63,199 nt of DNA from NORP309 sp045107085. Its GTDB lineage: Bacteria; Pseudomonadota; Gammaproteobacteria; Xanthomonadales; Marinicellaceae. Below, piece after piece: positions 46,091 through 54,816 of the stretch. Each line of letters opens with the position of its first letter. Position 1 is the stretch's first letter. The stretch is from NCBI GenBank assembly GCA_045107085.1, contig JBGCFT010000070.1, positions 1 to 63,199 on the forward strand, in the 5' to 3' direction. The notes under the pieces are model-generated. The model had not been told where the DNA came from and searched no databases. It worked only from the letters and a program-made list of their open reading frames with translations. Both the position numbers and the translations under genes were made by a program.

Positions 46091-46642
46091 TTATCTTGCG
46101 ATAGTATTGGTACGTTTGATTTTTTTCTGAAGCTGCAACAAACCATAGATTAAAGCTTCTGCAGTAGGAGGACAGCCCGGAACATAAACATCAACAGGAA
46201 CCACACGATCGCATCCACGAACTACTGCATAAGAGTAATGATAATAACCGCCGCCATTGGCACAACTGCCCATGGAAACAACATATTTTGGATCAGCCAT
46301 TTGCTCATAAACTTTTCTTAAAGCTGGAGCCATTTTATTCACCAACGTTCCAGCTACAATCATCACATCTGATTGTCTTGGAGAAGGCCTGAATATAATA
46401 CCAAATCTATCTAAATCATATCTGGCACCACCGGCTTGCATCATCTCAACTGCACAACAAGCCAAACCAAAAGTCATTGGCCACATTGATCCAGTTCTTG
46501 CCCAACCTAACACATCGTCAATTTTAGCTGTAAAAAAACCTTTATTATCATAGCCCATATCGACATAGGGTTGAGTAATGTTATCAACAATTCCTTGTTC
46601 TAATGAAGAAAAATCTGTTGAATTATTTTTAGTTACTCCCAT
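46091..46642 (-). CDS. nuoB: NADH-quinone oxidoreductase subunit B
   Basis: This subunit carries cluster N2, the last electron carrier before quinone. Ligands are the tandem cysteines in LACCAVEMM, GSCANGGGYYHYSY and VPGCPPTAEAL. I start it at ATG 46642 (183 residues): AAGGAG lies 7 bp upstream, and the start overlaps the nuoA stop by 10 bp. A longer frame would add seven residues. Confidence 0.95.
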   Translation of the reverse strand: MGVTKNNSTDFSSLEQGIVDNITQPYVDMGYDNKGFFTAKIDDVLGWARTGSMWPMTFGLACCAVEMMQAGGARYDLDRFGIIFRPSPRQSDVMIVAGTLVNKMAPALRKVYEQMADPKYVVSMGSCANGGGYYHYSYAVVRGCDRVVPVDVYVPGCPPTAEALIYGLLQLQKKIKRTNTIAR

Positions 46643-46989
46643 TCTAAAGCTCCTTTTTTCCATTCATAAATAAAACCAATAACTAAAATAAACAAAAATA
46701 AAAACATAGACACCAAACCGAATGCACCTAATTGATCTAAAATGACTGCCCATGGAAACATAAACGCAATTTCTAAATCAAAAATGATAAAAAGAATGGC
46801 TACCAAATAAAAACGCACATCAAATTTCATGTGTGCATCATCAAAGGCCTCAAAACCACATTCATAGGCAGAGTTTTTTTCTTCGCCTCCATTTTTAGGG
46901 CCTAGAATAAAACCCACAGATAATAAAACAAGTGCAAGCGCAATAGCCACACCTAAAAACATCAATACTGGTAAATATTGTGCCAGCAT
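46633..46989 (-). CDS. nuoA: NADH-quinone oxidoreductase subunit A
   Basis: This 118-residue protein has three transmembrane helices, the TM1-2 loop motif AYECGFEAFDDAHMKFDVRF and the conserved Glu in FDLEIAFMFPWA. It is the first gene of the 14-gene nuo operon. An AGGGG ribosome binding site precedes it. The 5' region contains an inverted repeat (47012-47030), and tRNA-Leu lies 113 bp upstream. Confidence 0.95.
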   Translation of the reverse strand: MLAQYLPVLMFLGVAIALALVLLSVGFILGPKNGGEEKNSAYECGFEAFDDAHMKFDVRFYLVAILFIIFDLEIAFMFPWAVILDQLGAFGLVSMFLFLFILVIGFIYEWKKGALEWE

Positions 46990-47011
46990 ATTATATAACC
47001 CCTTATCTTTT

Positions 47012-47030
47012 CATGTATATGGCATACATG
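47012..47030. promoter_or_regulatory. inverted repeat upstream of nuoA
   Basis: CATGTAT and ATACATG are separated by five bases, 23 bp before the nuoA start. It could be an operator or a leader hairpin for the respiratory operon. A short GAGC-AAAA-GCTC hairpin followed by U-rich sequence lies just upstream (near 47045) and may be a weak end for the tRNA-Leu transcript. Confidence 0.35.
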
Positions 47031-47102
47031 TTAACAAAAAAATTGAGCTTTTGCTCTCTCTAAATTCTTTAAATTTTATATAAGATAGTTCAAATAAATT
47101 CA

Positions 47103-47188
47103 TGGTGCCGACGGCCGGAGTCGAACCGGCACAGCTAAAAGCCACTACCCCCTCAAGGTAGCGTGTCTACCAGTTCCACCACGTCGGC
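47103..47188 (-). tRNA. tRNA-Leu (anticodon GAG)
   Basis: An 86-nt class II tRNA on the minus strand: acceptor GCCGACG, anticodon stem CTACC/GGTAG with loop TTGAGGG giving GAG, a long variable arm, T-arm GCCGGTTCGACTCCGGC and an encoded CCA. It lies between secG and nuoA, the classic place. Confidence 0.96.
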
Positions 47189-47376
47189 ATTCAATACAAA
47201 ATCTCATTCAAATTAATAAACTCAATGAACCAAGATAACTGTATTTAATCTTACTGTAAACTCTCTATTTTAAATCATCCTTGATTTCTAAATTTTCATT
47301 CTATGAAAACTTTGTTTCATGCCATCTTTAGATCACATGACATACTAATTGATTTTACTCAAAAAAAAGTATTTAA

Positions 47377-47910
47377 TCAATTCAACGTATCTTTGGTATC
47401 ATCAACAACTTTTTCAGCTTCTGACTTTACTTCTTCAACCGCATCAACTACATCTGTTTTGATTGCGTCAATTTTTTCTTCAGCACCATCTAAGACGTCA
47501 TTCACTTGATCAATCTCAGTTGTATCATTATCACTGTTGCCATCAAGAGATGGAACATCCACTTCATCAGCAGCAGTATCGTTTGAATCTGGTTTCATTT
47601 CAGGTACATCAGATTCTGAAGTATCCAATGTTCCAACTACACCTAAATCTATTTCGCCTGAATCAGCCACTGTAAATTCTTTACTGGCTTGAACAGCCAT
47701 GAACATACTGACCGCAAAAAACAAAAAGGCTAACATCATAGTTGTCTTAGTTAGGAAGTTTCCTGATCCTTTTGCTCCAAAAACTGTGGAAGATGCACCT
47801 GACCCAAATGCGGATCCAGCAGTGGCTCCAGTTCCTTTCTGTACTAAAATTATAGCAATCATTGCCACAACTACTAAAACAAAAAATATTAATAATAAAT
47901 TTACTGACAT
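47377..47910 (-). CDS. secG: preprotein translocase subunit SecG with long acidic tail
   Basis: This 177-residue SecG has two transmembrane helices (about residues 4-24 and 53-72). The conserved loop between them is VQKGTGATAGSAFGSGASSTVFG. SecG assists SecYE in protein export. The C-terminal extension of about 100 residues is highly acidic with Asp/Glu/Val-rich sequence and a heptad-like end (VDAVEEVKSEAEKVV); E. coli SecG has only about 110 residues in total. Extended tails occur in this order, but their role is unknown. It lies 35 bp after tpiA. Confidence 0.92.
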   Translation of the reverse strand: MSVNLLLIFFVLVVVAMIAIILVQKGTGATAGSAFGSGASSTVFGAKGSGNFLTKTTMMLAFLFFAVSMFMAVQASKEFTVADSGEIDLGVVGTLDTSESDVPEMKPDSNDTAADEVDVPSLDGNSDNDTTEIDQVNDVLDGAEEKIDAIKTDVVDAVEEVKSEAEKVVDDTKDTLN

Positions 47911-47945
47911 ACTTTTTTAACTCACTTTTTTGGAAAATACCATCA

Positions 47946-48713
47946 CTAGTTTGATGATAATTTTTCCGCTTGTTGACATATAGCAAGAAAATCTTGACTG
48001 GTTAGAGAGGCTCCACCTATTAAACCACCATCAATATCTTGCATGGAAAATAATTCTTTGGCATTACTGCCTTTTACACTGCCACCATAAAGGATTGGCA
48101 CAAGGGGCGCTATTGTATCACTTTTTAAGGACAAAAGAGAACGAATAAATGCGTGTATCTCTTGCGCCTGTTCAGAAGTTGCTGTTTTACCCGTTCCTAT
48201 TGCCCATACTGGCTCATAAGCAATAACTGCATTAGTAAAACCTTCGATACCAACTAAATCAATAACAGCACCAATTTGATCTGAGACAACTTGCTGCGTC
48301 ACTCCAGCCTCTCTTTGCTCAAGTGTTTCTCCACAACAAAGAACAGGTGTTAAACCATGTTTTAATGCAGCTTGAAATTTTTTCGCAATATTAATACTGT
48401 TTTCACCATAATAACTGCGGCGCTCAGAATGCCCTACAAGCACCATCTGACAACCTAGTTCTTTTAACATGGCTGCCGATATTTCACCAGTATAAGCTCC
48501 TGACTCATGCTCACTGACTGTCTGACCACCATATTTAATGGCGCTTCCAACAGATGTATTAGCAAGAGGCAAATAGACAAATGGCGGAAAAATAGCCACA
48601 TCAAATTCTTTTTGGGTAGGTAATCCATCAATAATTTCAGAAATCAAATCAGCGGTCATTTTAATAGAACCATTGAGCTTCCAATTTCCTGCAACTAATA
48701 ATCTTCTCATCAA
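47946..48713 (-). CDS. tpiA: triosephosphate isomerase
   Basis: TpiA interconverts glyceraldehyde 3-phosphate and dihydroxyacetone phosphate. The 255-residue TIM barrel shows VAGNWKLNG (catalytic Lys), VGHSERR (catalytic His), AYEPVWAIGTGK (catalytic Glu and the flexible loop) and ILYGGSVKGSNA (phosphate binding). A second ATG one codon in is equally possible. It leads the tpiA-secG unit. Confidence 0.97.
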   Translation of the reverse strand: MMRRLLVAGNWKLNGSIKMTADLISEIIDGLPTQKEFDVAIFPPFVYLPLANTSVGSAIKYGGQTVSEHESGAYTGEISAAMLKELGCQMVLVGHSERRSYYGENSINIAKKFQAALKHGLTPVLCCGETLEQREAGVTQQVVSDQIGAVIDLVGIEGFTNAVIAYEPVWAIGTGKTATSEQAQEIHAFIRSLLSLKSDTIAPLVPILYGGSVKGSNAKELFSMQDIDGGLIGGASLTSQDFLAICQQAEKLSSN

Positions 48714-48856
48714 ATACTTCCTACCTACATTTTAGCGAGCGCATTATAATACAATAAGCCATTTTATTCGATAAACATTCCTTTTTTTTTATATTTTCTT
48801 TGAGATATGACAATGCAATGATCATTACTTTTAAACAGTATGTTTAATAATATGTT

Positions 48857-48886
48857 CAATAATGCCTGAATATTCAGGCATTATTG
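48857..48886. terminator. perfect 30-bp palindrome between the nuclease gene and tpiA
   Basis: The 30 bp are exactly self-complementary around AATATT: CAATAATGCCTGAAT followed by its reverse complement. The hairpin stem would be 13 bp with a 4-nt loop. No U tract follows on either strand, so it could be a protein-binding site or a processing hairpin rather than a standard terminator. It lies 20 bp upstream of the nuclease-gene stop side and 144 bp from the tpiA start. Confidence 0.6.
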
Positions 48887-48905
48887 ATTAAATCATTACA
48901 TCAAT

Positions 48906-51572
48906 TTATAAAAACTCAATACTCCAAGAATCAATATAACCCGTATCAGCGCCTGCGCTATCAATGACTTTTAGCCCCCAATTACCAGAGGCAGCTGTAC
49001 TGCCTAAATTTAATGTATTTGAGTCATTTATATTATTTGCACTTCCACCAGATGGATTTCTTAAAGTAGTAACACTGCCACTGGGAGATATTAGTTGAAT
49101 AGTAAGATCACCTATATAAGTGTGCACAATACTATAAGTAATTTTTATATCATTCGATACTCCAGTTCTAGATACATTGATAGTGCTGGTGACTCCTGTT
49201 GAATTATTATCTGGAATATTAGCATTGGTAGTTGTTGAGAATATTTCACCAGAGCTTTGACCTGTTGAATAACTGCCGATTAAACTCACACCACTAAATG
49301 CACTGTATGCCCTGACCATAATATAATATGTTCCTGTTTGTACTGAAGAAATATTACAGGTTTCGTTATTACCGCCAATATATGGACGACAATCATAGTT
49401 TGAAGTCGTTGGCTCACTTCCATATCTGACATATATGTCGGCATCACCAGATCCTCCACTGATATTAAAACTTAATGAACTTGCTCCAGTTGGAACGATC
49501 ATGCTGTATTCAACACTATTATTGACACTAGCAGATAATCCACTCACAACTACATTATTATCTAATACATTACCCGGAGATGCTGCTGTAACAGTCACAG
49601 ATTGAGTGGTCGAATCACTGGCACCATCATTATCTGTCACTGTTAGTGTGACGTTATAAGTTCCATTATTTGAATAAGTATTTGAAGCTGTAGAACCAGA
49701 CCCACCAAATGACCAAGAGTAATCTACGATGCTACCATCACTATCAGAACTACCCGAACCATTAAAACTACAGGTCAGATTTGAACAATTTGATGTAAAC
49801 AAAGCATTTGGAGCAGAATTGACAGGAGCTGCAGTAACTGTTATGGATTGAGAGCTGGCATCAGTGGCGCCATCATTATCAGTTACTATTAAAGTAACAG
49901 AGTAAGTTCCAGCACTGGCAAATGTGTAATTCGCTGATACACTAGATCCGCCAAATGACCAGGAATAATTAACAATACTTCCATCAGAATCATCACTGTT
50001 AGACGCATTGAAACTACAAGACAAATCATTGCATGATGATGTAAATGAGGCCACAGGAGGGTTGTTTGAAGTTGTTGGGTTCGTGTAACTACCGATTAAA
50101 CTCAACCCACTATAAGTTGAATAGGCCCTAATCATGACATAATAAGTACCTGATTGAGCACTTGAGATGTCACAAGATTCATTATTGCCACCAATATAAG
50201 GACGACAATCATAACTTGATTGAGTTGGAGCTGCTCCATATCTCACGTATAAATCAGCATCTCCTGAACCGCCATTGATATTGAAACTTAAGTTCGATGC
50301 GCCTGCCGGTACTGTTAAAGTGAAGTTCTGTTCATTACCTTGATTACCTGATAAGCCTGTTTTGGCTACTCCATTAGTTAACACATTATTGGTTTGTGAA
50401 TTATCCAATGAAGTCACACTGATTTGCGAACTGTTTGATGATTCATTGCCACTGTTATCAGCAGCCGTTGTGCGATAATAATACTGTGTATCTAAAGCAA
50501 CAGAACTATCAGAATAATTTGAGGTATTAACTAATGAATTATTCAATTTTACAAAACCTGATCCACTGCTTGTAGAACGATAGACATTATATCCTGCCAA
50601 ATCTGCTTCTGTATTATTAAACCAGTCTAGTTCTATTAAACCAATTGATGCAGCAGAACCTGATAAATTAGTAGGAGAACTAGGAGCTGTTGTATCTGAA
50701 CCACCTCCGTTACAGACCAACTCAAACACACACTCTACCCATTCAGGATGATCAATAAATGGATTTCTATTGCCTTGTGCACTGGCAACTGCTTCATTAT
50801 GTTGGTGTTCATAAATATCAACTGGGTCACTGTTGTGCCAATTAATTAGAACCGATAAAAGCCCCATATAAGCTTGAGACTCATTTGAACCTGTCTGAGA
50901 GTTTTCAATCAAAGTGAGATTGTCAGTTAATTCTAAATCAGGCTCAGTTCGATTGGTAATTGAATGCGATCCGCCTTCATAACGAACGGCCATGTAAAAC
51001 ATGGCACGTGCCACATCGCCCTGACGTGCTTCCCAAACATCCCAAATTCCAGTTTTAGTGAAGTTTGATTGCCCCGAACCACCACGACCATTATTTACAT
51101 CGGTTGGTTTTTCTGTGCAATCGCTGGTACAAATATCGAAAGGTTTATTTGATCGAGATGAATTATAAGAACTGTTTGCAATAAACAAGTGGTGCATGTC
51201 AGTATAAGGATAGTTGCCACTGTTGTCATCTGGAAAACCATAAGATTTTGGCCATGAATGCTCTCGGTTATAATTATTATTGCCGCCATTGACTTTAGCG
51301 TAATCACTGTTTTTATACAAAGCTATGACTCGACTGGAATTATCCACATCTTCACCAGCCAATTCTAAAATATCCCATGTATCAGTCGAAGAGGACGTAT
51401 AGGGAATTCTGGTGTGATCATCAATAATATTATGTAATGAAACTTTTAAGGCGGATGGATTGGAATCATCGACTGATGAATAATAACCCGGTGGAGCTTG
51501 GGCACTAACCAAGCCGATATTTAAGATGAAACTAACGAGCAGGACAAAACGAACTCTTCTTTTATGTATCAT
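48906..51572 (-). CDS. secreted multidomain endonuclease I with Fn3, PPC, PKD and P-type domains
   Basis: This 888-residue protein has a signal peptide (LVSFILNIGLVSA, cleavage near residue 24). The endonuclease I domain runs to about residue 290 and has the catalytic beta-beta-metal region REHSWPKS (103-110) and DMHHLF (125-130). A fibronectin-III-like domain follows (about 295-390), then PPC-like, PKD, PKD and PPC-like domains. The C-terminus (about 780-888) resembles the P/Homo-B jelly-roll domain of proprotein convertases (GVTSTINVSRTG, GNWGLKVIDSAG). The two PPC units share a near-identical 11-residue block, YDCRPYIGGNN. It is probably exported to degrade extracellular DNA for nutrient use. 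Confidence 0.88.
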   Translation of the reverse strand: MIHKRRVRFVLLVSFILNIGLVSAQAPPGYYSSVDDSNPSALKVSLHNIIDDHTRIPYTSSSTDTWDILELAGEDVDNSSRVIALYKNSDYAKVNGGNNNYNREHSWPKSYGFPDDNSGNYPYTDMHHLFIANSSYNSSRSNKPFDICTSDCTEKPTDVNNGRGGSGQSNFTKTGIWDVWEARQGDVARAMFYMAVRYEGGSHSITNRTEPDLELTDNLTLIENSQTGSNESQAYMGLLSVLINWHNSDPVDIYEHQHNEAVASAQGNRNPFIDHPEWVECVFELVCNGGGSDTTAPSSPTNLSGSAASIGLIELDWFNNTEADLAGYNVYRSTSSGSGFVKLNNSLVNTSNYSDSSVALDTQYYYRTTAADNSGNESSNSSQISVTSLDNSQTNNVLTNGVAKTGLSGNQGNEQNFTLTVPAGASNLSFNINGGSGDADLYVRYGAAPTQSSYDCRPYIGGNNESCDISSAQSGTYYVMIRAYSTYSGLSLIGSYTNPTTSNNPPVASFTSSCNDLSCSFNASNSDDSDGSIVNYSWSFGGSSVSANYTFASAGTYSVTLIVTDNDGATDASSQSITVTAAPVNSAPNALFTSNCSNLTCSFNGSGSSDSDGSIVDYSWSFGGSGSTASNTYSNNGTYNVTLTVTDNDGASDSTTQSVTVTAASPGNVLDNNVVVSGLSASVNNSVEYSMIVPTGASSLSFNISGGSGDADIYVRYGSEPTTSNYDCRPYIGGNNETCNISSVQTGTYYIMVRAYSAFSGVSLIGSYSTGQSSGEIFSTTTNANIPDNNSTGVTSTINVSRTGVSNDIKITYSIVHTYIGDLTIQLISPSGSVTTLRNPSGGSANNINDSNTLNLGSTAASGNWGLKVIDSAGADTGYIDSWSIEFL

Positions 51573-51923
51573 ACAACCCTCTTTTTATGTTATTTTTTAT
51601 AAATTTTTATAATGAATGAATTCCCACGTTTCATTCAAACAACATAACCAGAGGATATACTAATAATAAAAAACAAATGATCATCAACGGTAAATTGTCA
51701 GAACAAACCCTTGGCAATTCAAAGATAATTATCGGTATATAGATAACAACCTTTTTTTCCGTTGCTTTATTATTTTTATTATTATTTATTATTTGATTTT
51801 TCGACTTTCATCAAAAATCGTTTTGCATTGTAAGCAAAGCCATTATAAAAGACAATAACTATTAGTTTTTTTGATGTGATTCACAAATTTTACTAATGCA
51901 CTAAAAAGATTAAGTTAATTCTT
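51573..51923. other. 351-bp AT-rich intergenic stretch
   Basis: It separates the nuclease gene from the deaminase gene on the same strand. It should hold the nuclease promoter on one side and the deaminase terminator on the other. Only weak partial inverted repeats are visible, such as AATTGTCAG...TTGGCAATT near 51695-51721. No gene or clear repeat was recognised. Confidence 0.5.
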
Positions 51924-52925
51924 CTATGGATTAACATACTGATTTAATTCATCAGTTAGAATAATCTTTCTATCAGAACTTGCAAAACTGCCATTGATGG
52001 CATTATGTGCCATTTGTATGATTTGGTCTTGTGTTACAGCTGTATTTTCAGCGATTCCAATCATGTTTTCAGTGAGATAAGCATTGAAATGCGCAGGATC
52101 ATCAGAATGAATACTCACATTCAATCCTTTATCAAGCATAGTAGGCAAAACATGTTGAGACATATCAGAGAATATTTTTAAAGCCACATTAGAATAAGGA
52201 CAAACGGTTAATGGAATTTGCGTATCAACCAAATAATCAACCAACTTATCATCTTCTAAGCATTTGATACCATGATCGATTCTGTCCACATTGATATCTT
52301 TAATAGCCGACCAAATATAATTGGCAGGCGCTTCCTCACCCGCATGAGCAATGACTTTTATGCCTGCATCATGCACTTTTGCAAAAGTGTCTTTGAACAA
52401 AGAAGGAGGAAAACCAACTTCAACCGCAGAAAGCCCTATGGCCAATATTTTATCTCTAAATGGCAACATCAAATCCAGATCTTTTTGAGCCACATCATTG
52501 CCTAAATGACGAATAAAACATGGCATAAATCCGCCTGTAATCCCGTAATTTTTTTCTGCATCCACAAAAGCGCCATGCAAAGCATTGATAACAAAATCCG
52601 CATGAAAACCATAATCCACATAAGTGCGAATATCACAATGCACCTCAGTATGTCGAATATTCTGTTCCACACATTTCTTAAAGTAAGTCATGCACACATC
52701 GTATAAATCTTGCTCAGATTTAATCACCCGAGTTCCCAACATATACATGTCAATAAACTCAGTCAGGTTATTAAATTTATACGCCGCTTTTAATTCTTCA
52801 ACGCTGCTGTATTCAATCTTATAGTTATTTTTATGCGCCAATTCCCAAAGCGTTTCAGCTTCCATCGAACCTTCAACATGCATGTGCAACTCGACTTTAG
52901 GCATGTTCTCTATGAATTTTTTCAT
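51924..52925 (-). CDS. adenine/adenosine deaminase family protein, adenine-deaminase-like
   Basis: This 333-residue metal-dependent amidohydrolase has the Zn motif PKVELHMHVEGS, the catalytic HAGEEAP, the RIDHGIKCLED block and SIHSDDPAHF. The HAGEE-x-P-xxYIW, PLTVCPYSNVALKIF and SDDPAxFxxY segments resemble the adenine deaminase (ADE) branch rather than classic adenosine deaminase (Add). The substrate cannot be settled by eye. It would convert adenine to hypoxanthine, or adenosine to inosine, for purine salvage. It lies 10 bp after yaaA on the same strand. Confidence 0.88.
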   Translation of the reverse strand: MKKFIENMPKVELHMHVEGSMEAETLWELAHKNNYKIEYSSVEELKAAYKFNNLTEFIDMYMLGTRVIKSEQDLYDVCMTYFKKCVEQNIRHTEVHCDIRTYVDYGFHADFVINALHGAFVDAEKNYGITGGFMPCFIRHLGNDVAQKDLDLMLPFRDKILAIGLSAVEVGFPPSLFKDTFAKVHDAGIKVIAHAGEEAPANYIWSAIKDINVDRIDHGIKCLEDDKLVDYLVDTQIPLTVCPYSNVALKIFSDMSQHVLPTMLDKGLNVSIHSDDPAHFNAYLTENMIGIAENTAVTQDQIIQMAHNAINGSFASSDRKIILTDELNQYVNP

Positions 52926-52935
52926 TTAGCTTTTT

Positions 52936-53739
52936 TTATTGAGTCTTTTTTAATGGAGTCACTGGCTTCGGTTGCTTCCTTGAAAAAACAAACAATGAAT
53001 CAGTAGAAACTTTGTCATCATATTTATAATTTTCATAATTGAAATCTTTTAAACCTTCGACTGATTCAACACGATTACGGATAATAAAATCGGCCATCAT
53101 GCCACGGGCTTTTTTGGCGAATATGGCGATGATTCGGCTTTTACCGTCTTTGTTTTCTTTGAAAGCGACATTAATGACTTCGCCTTTTAATTGTTTGGGT
53201 TTGACTGATTTCCAGTATTCGTTAGAAGCTAGATTAACAATGACTTTGTTGGTATGTTTTTCTAATGACTTATTCAAAAGCTCAGTAATGCTCTCGCCCC
53301 AAAACTGATAAAGATTGTCTCCTCTTTTTGTTTTGAGTTTAGTTTTCATTTCCAAGCGGTAAGGTTGAATTAAATCTAATGGTTTGAGGCTTCCATATAG
53401 ACCGGATAATATCCTCAAGTGAACTTGCGCATATTCATAATCAGCTTGGTTCATACTGGCAGTATTAATTCCAGAATAAACATCGCCCTTAAAAGCAAAT
53501 AAGGCTTGTTTTGCGTTTTTAGGTGTGAATGGTGTTTCAAAGTTTTGAAACCTTTGGTAGTTTAATTCTGACAAATTATCACTCACTGACATGAGGTCTT
53601 TAATCTTTTCACTGGAATAACCTTTTAAAGTTTTAGCCAGTATAGCTGAGTCATTAATTTGGGTTGGTTCACTGTAAGTTTGTGTCGGTGCAGCTTGTTC
53701 AAAATCTTGCCCTTTTGAAGGCGATAAAGTTATCAACAT
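52936..53739 (-). CDS. yaaA: peroxide stress protein YaaA
   Basis: This 267-residue protein of the UPF0246/DUF328 family limits free iron and DNA damage during peroxide stress in E. coli. Family blocks are LSPSKGQDFE at the start, LSGLYGSLKPLDLIQPYRLEM, VNLASNEYWKSV and IIAIFAKKARGMM. It is divergent from accA across 111 bp that include an inverted repeat. Confidence 0.93.
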   Translation of the reverse strand: MLITLSPSKGQDFEQAAPTQTYSEPTQINDSAILAKTLKGYSSEKIKDLMSVSDNLSELNYQRFQNFETPFTPKNAKQALFAFKGDVYSGINTASMNQADYEYAQVHLRILSGLYGSLKPLDLIQPYRLEMKTKLKTKRGDNLYQFWGESITELLNKSLEKHTNKVIVNLASNEYWKSVKPKQLKGEVINVAFKENKDGKSRIIAIFAKKARGMMADFIIRNRVESVEGLKDFNYENYKYDDKVSTDSLFVFSRKQPKPVTPLKKTQ

Positions 53740-53807
53740 AGGTATTAAGAGTAATTAAAACGGTTGATTATTATACCTACATTTTAGTAATTAACTGGCA
53801 GATAGTG

Positions 53808-53827
53808 GTTATTTTGCGTAAAATAAC
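53808..53827. promoter_or_regulatory. inverted repeat between yaaA and accA
   Basis: GTTATTTT and AAAATAAC are perfect arms around a GCGT spacer, 20 bp in all. It lies 23 bp before the accA start and 68 bp before the yaaA start, a fit position for an operator that controls either or both. TAAAAT inside the right arm could be part of a -10 box of accA. Confidence 0.45.
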
Positions 53828-53850
53828 TGTTTTAAATCTATTGACACTTA

Positions 53851-54816
53851 ATGAATAACGACTACCTTGAGTTTGAACAGCCTCTTGCGGAACTTGAAGC
53901 GAAAATCTCTGAATTGAGAAATGTCAGCGATGACAACTCTATGAATATTGATGATGAAATTCAAAGACTAGAAGAGAAGCTAAGAAATAAGACGCATCAA
54001 ATTTTTTCCAATTTGAACGACTGGCAGATTACACAACTGGCACGCCATCCAAAGCGACCTTACACTCAAGATTACATTAATCTAATGATGGATAGTTTTG
54101 ATGAGCTTCACGGCGACCGTGCCTTTGCTGATGATCCTGCTATTATTTCTGGATTGGCAAATTTTCAAGGCAATTCTGTGATGGTCATTGGACACCAAAA
54201 AGGCCGCTCAACCAAAGAAAAAATCAAACGTAATTTTGGCATGCCGCGCCCTGAAGGCTACAGAAAAGCGCTTAGAGTCATGAAAATGGCGGAACGATTT
54301 AATATACCTATATTAACGTTTATCGACACACCTGGCGCCCATCCTGGAGTCAGTGCAGAAGAACGCGGTCAAAATGATGCCATTGCCCGTAATTTATCTG
54401 TAATGTCTGATTTAAGAGTACCTATTATATCTACGGTCATAGGCGAAGGTGGGTCTGGTGGCGCTTTAGCCATCGGTGTTGGAGACTGTACAATGATGCT
54501 TCAATACAGTACCTATTCAGTTATTTCACCTGAAGGTTGTGCCTCGATACTTTGGCGCAGTGCCGAGAAAGCCAGCGATGCTGCTGAAGCCTTGTCCATT
54601 ACTTCTTCTAAACTTAAAAAATTAAAATTAATCGATAAGATAATAGAAGAACCCTTAGGATCTGCTCATAAAGACATTGAACAAGTTGCAGAGTCCCTTG
54701 GCAATGCCATAAGCAAAGAATTGAAAAAACTTGAAAAAATGGATATTGATACTCTGATTAAGAAACGCTATGAAAGGCTTATGAGTTATGGTGTATTCCA
54801 AGACGCTGAAGCTTGA
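53851..54816 (+). CDS. accA: acetyl-CoA carboxylase carboxyltransferase subunit alpha
   Basis: AccA, with AccD, transfers the carboxyl group from biotin to acetyl-CoA for fatty acid synthesis. The 321-residue protein shows an N-terminal helical part, then YTQDYINLM, FDELHGDRAFADD, GHQKGRSTKEK, FIDTPGAHPGVSAEERGQ and GEGGSGGALAIGVGD, all typical. The tilS start overlaps its 3' end by 29 bp. Confidence 0.97.
   Translation: MNNDYLEFEQPLAELEAKISELRNVSDDNSMNIDDEIQRLEEKLRNKTHQIFSNLNDWQITQLARHPKRPYTQDYINLMMDSFDELHGDRAFADDPAIISGLANFQGNSVMVIGHQKGRSTKEKIKRNFGMPRPEGYRKALRVMKMAERFNIPILTFIDTPGAHPGVSAEERGQNDAIARNLSVMSDLRVPIISTVIGEGGSGGALAIGVGDCTMMLQYSTYSVISPEGCASILWRSAEKASDAAEALSITSSKLKKLKLIDKIIEEPLGSAHKDIEQVAESLGNAISKELKKLEKMDIDTLIKKRYERLMSYGVFQDAEA

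Noticed and set aside
47303..47920. Several plus-strand frames over secG
   Set aside because: They mirror the repetitive acidic tail of SecG; the minus-strand gene is clear and the frames have no neighbour support.
51690..51725. Partial inverted repeat AATTGTCAG...TTGGCAATT as a terminator
   Set aside because: It has mismatches, a long loop relative to its stem and no T tract.
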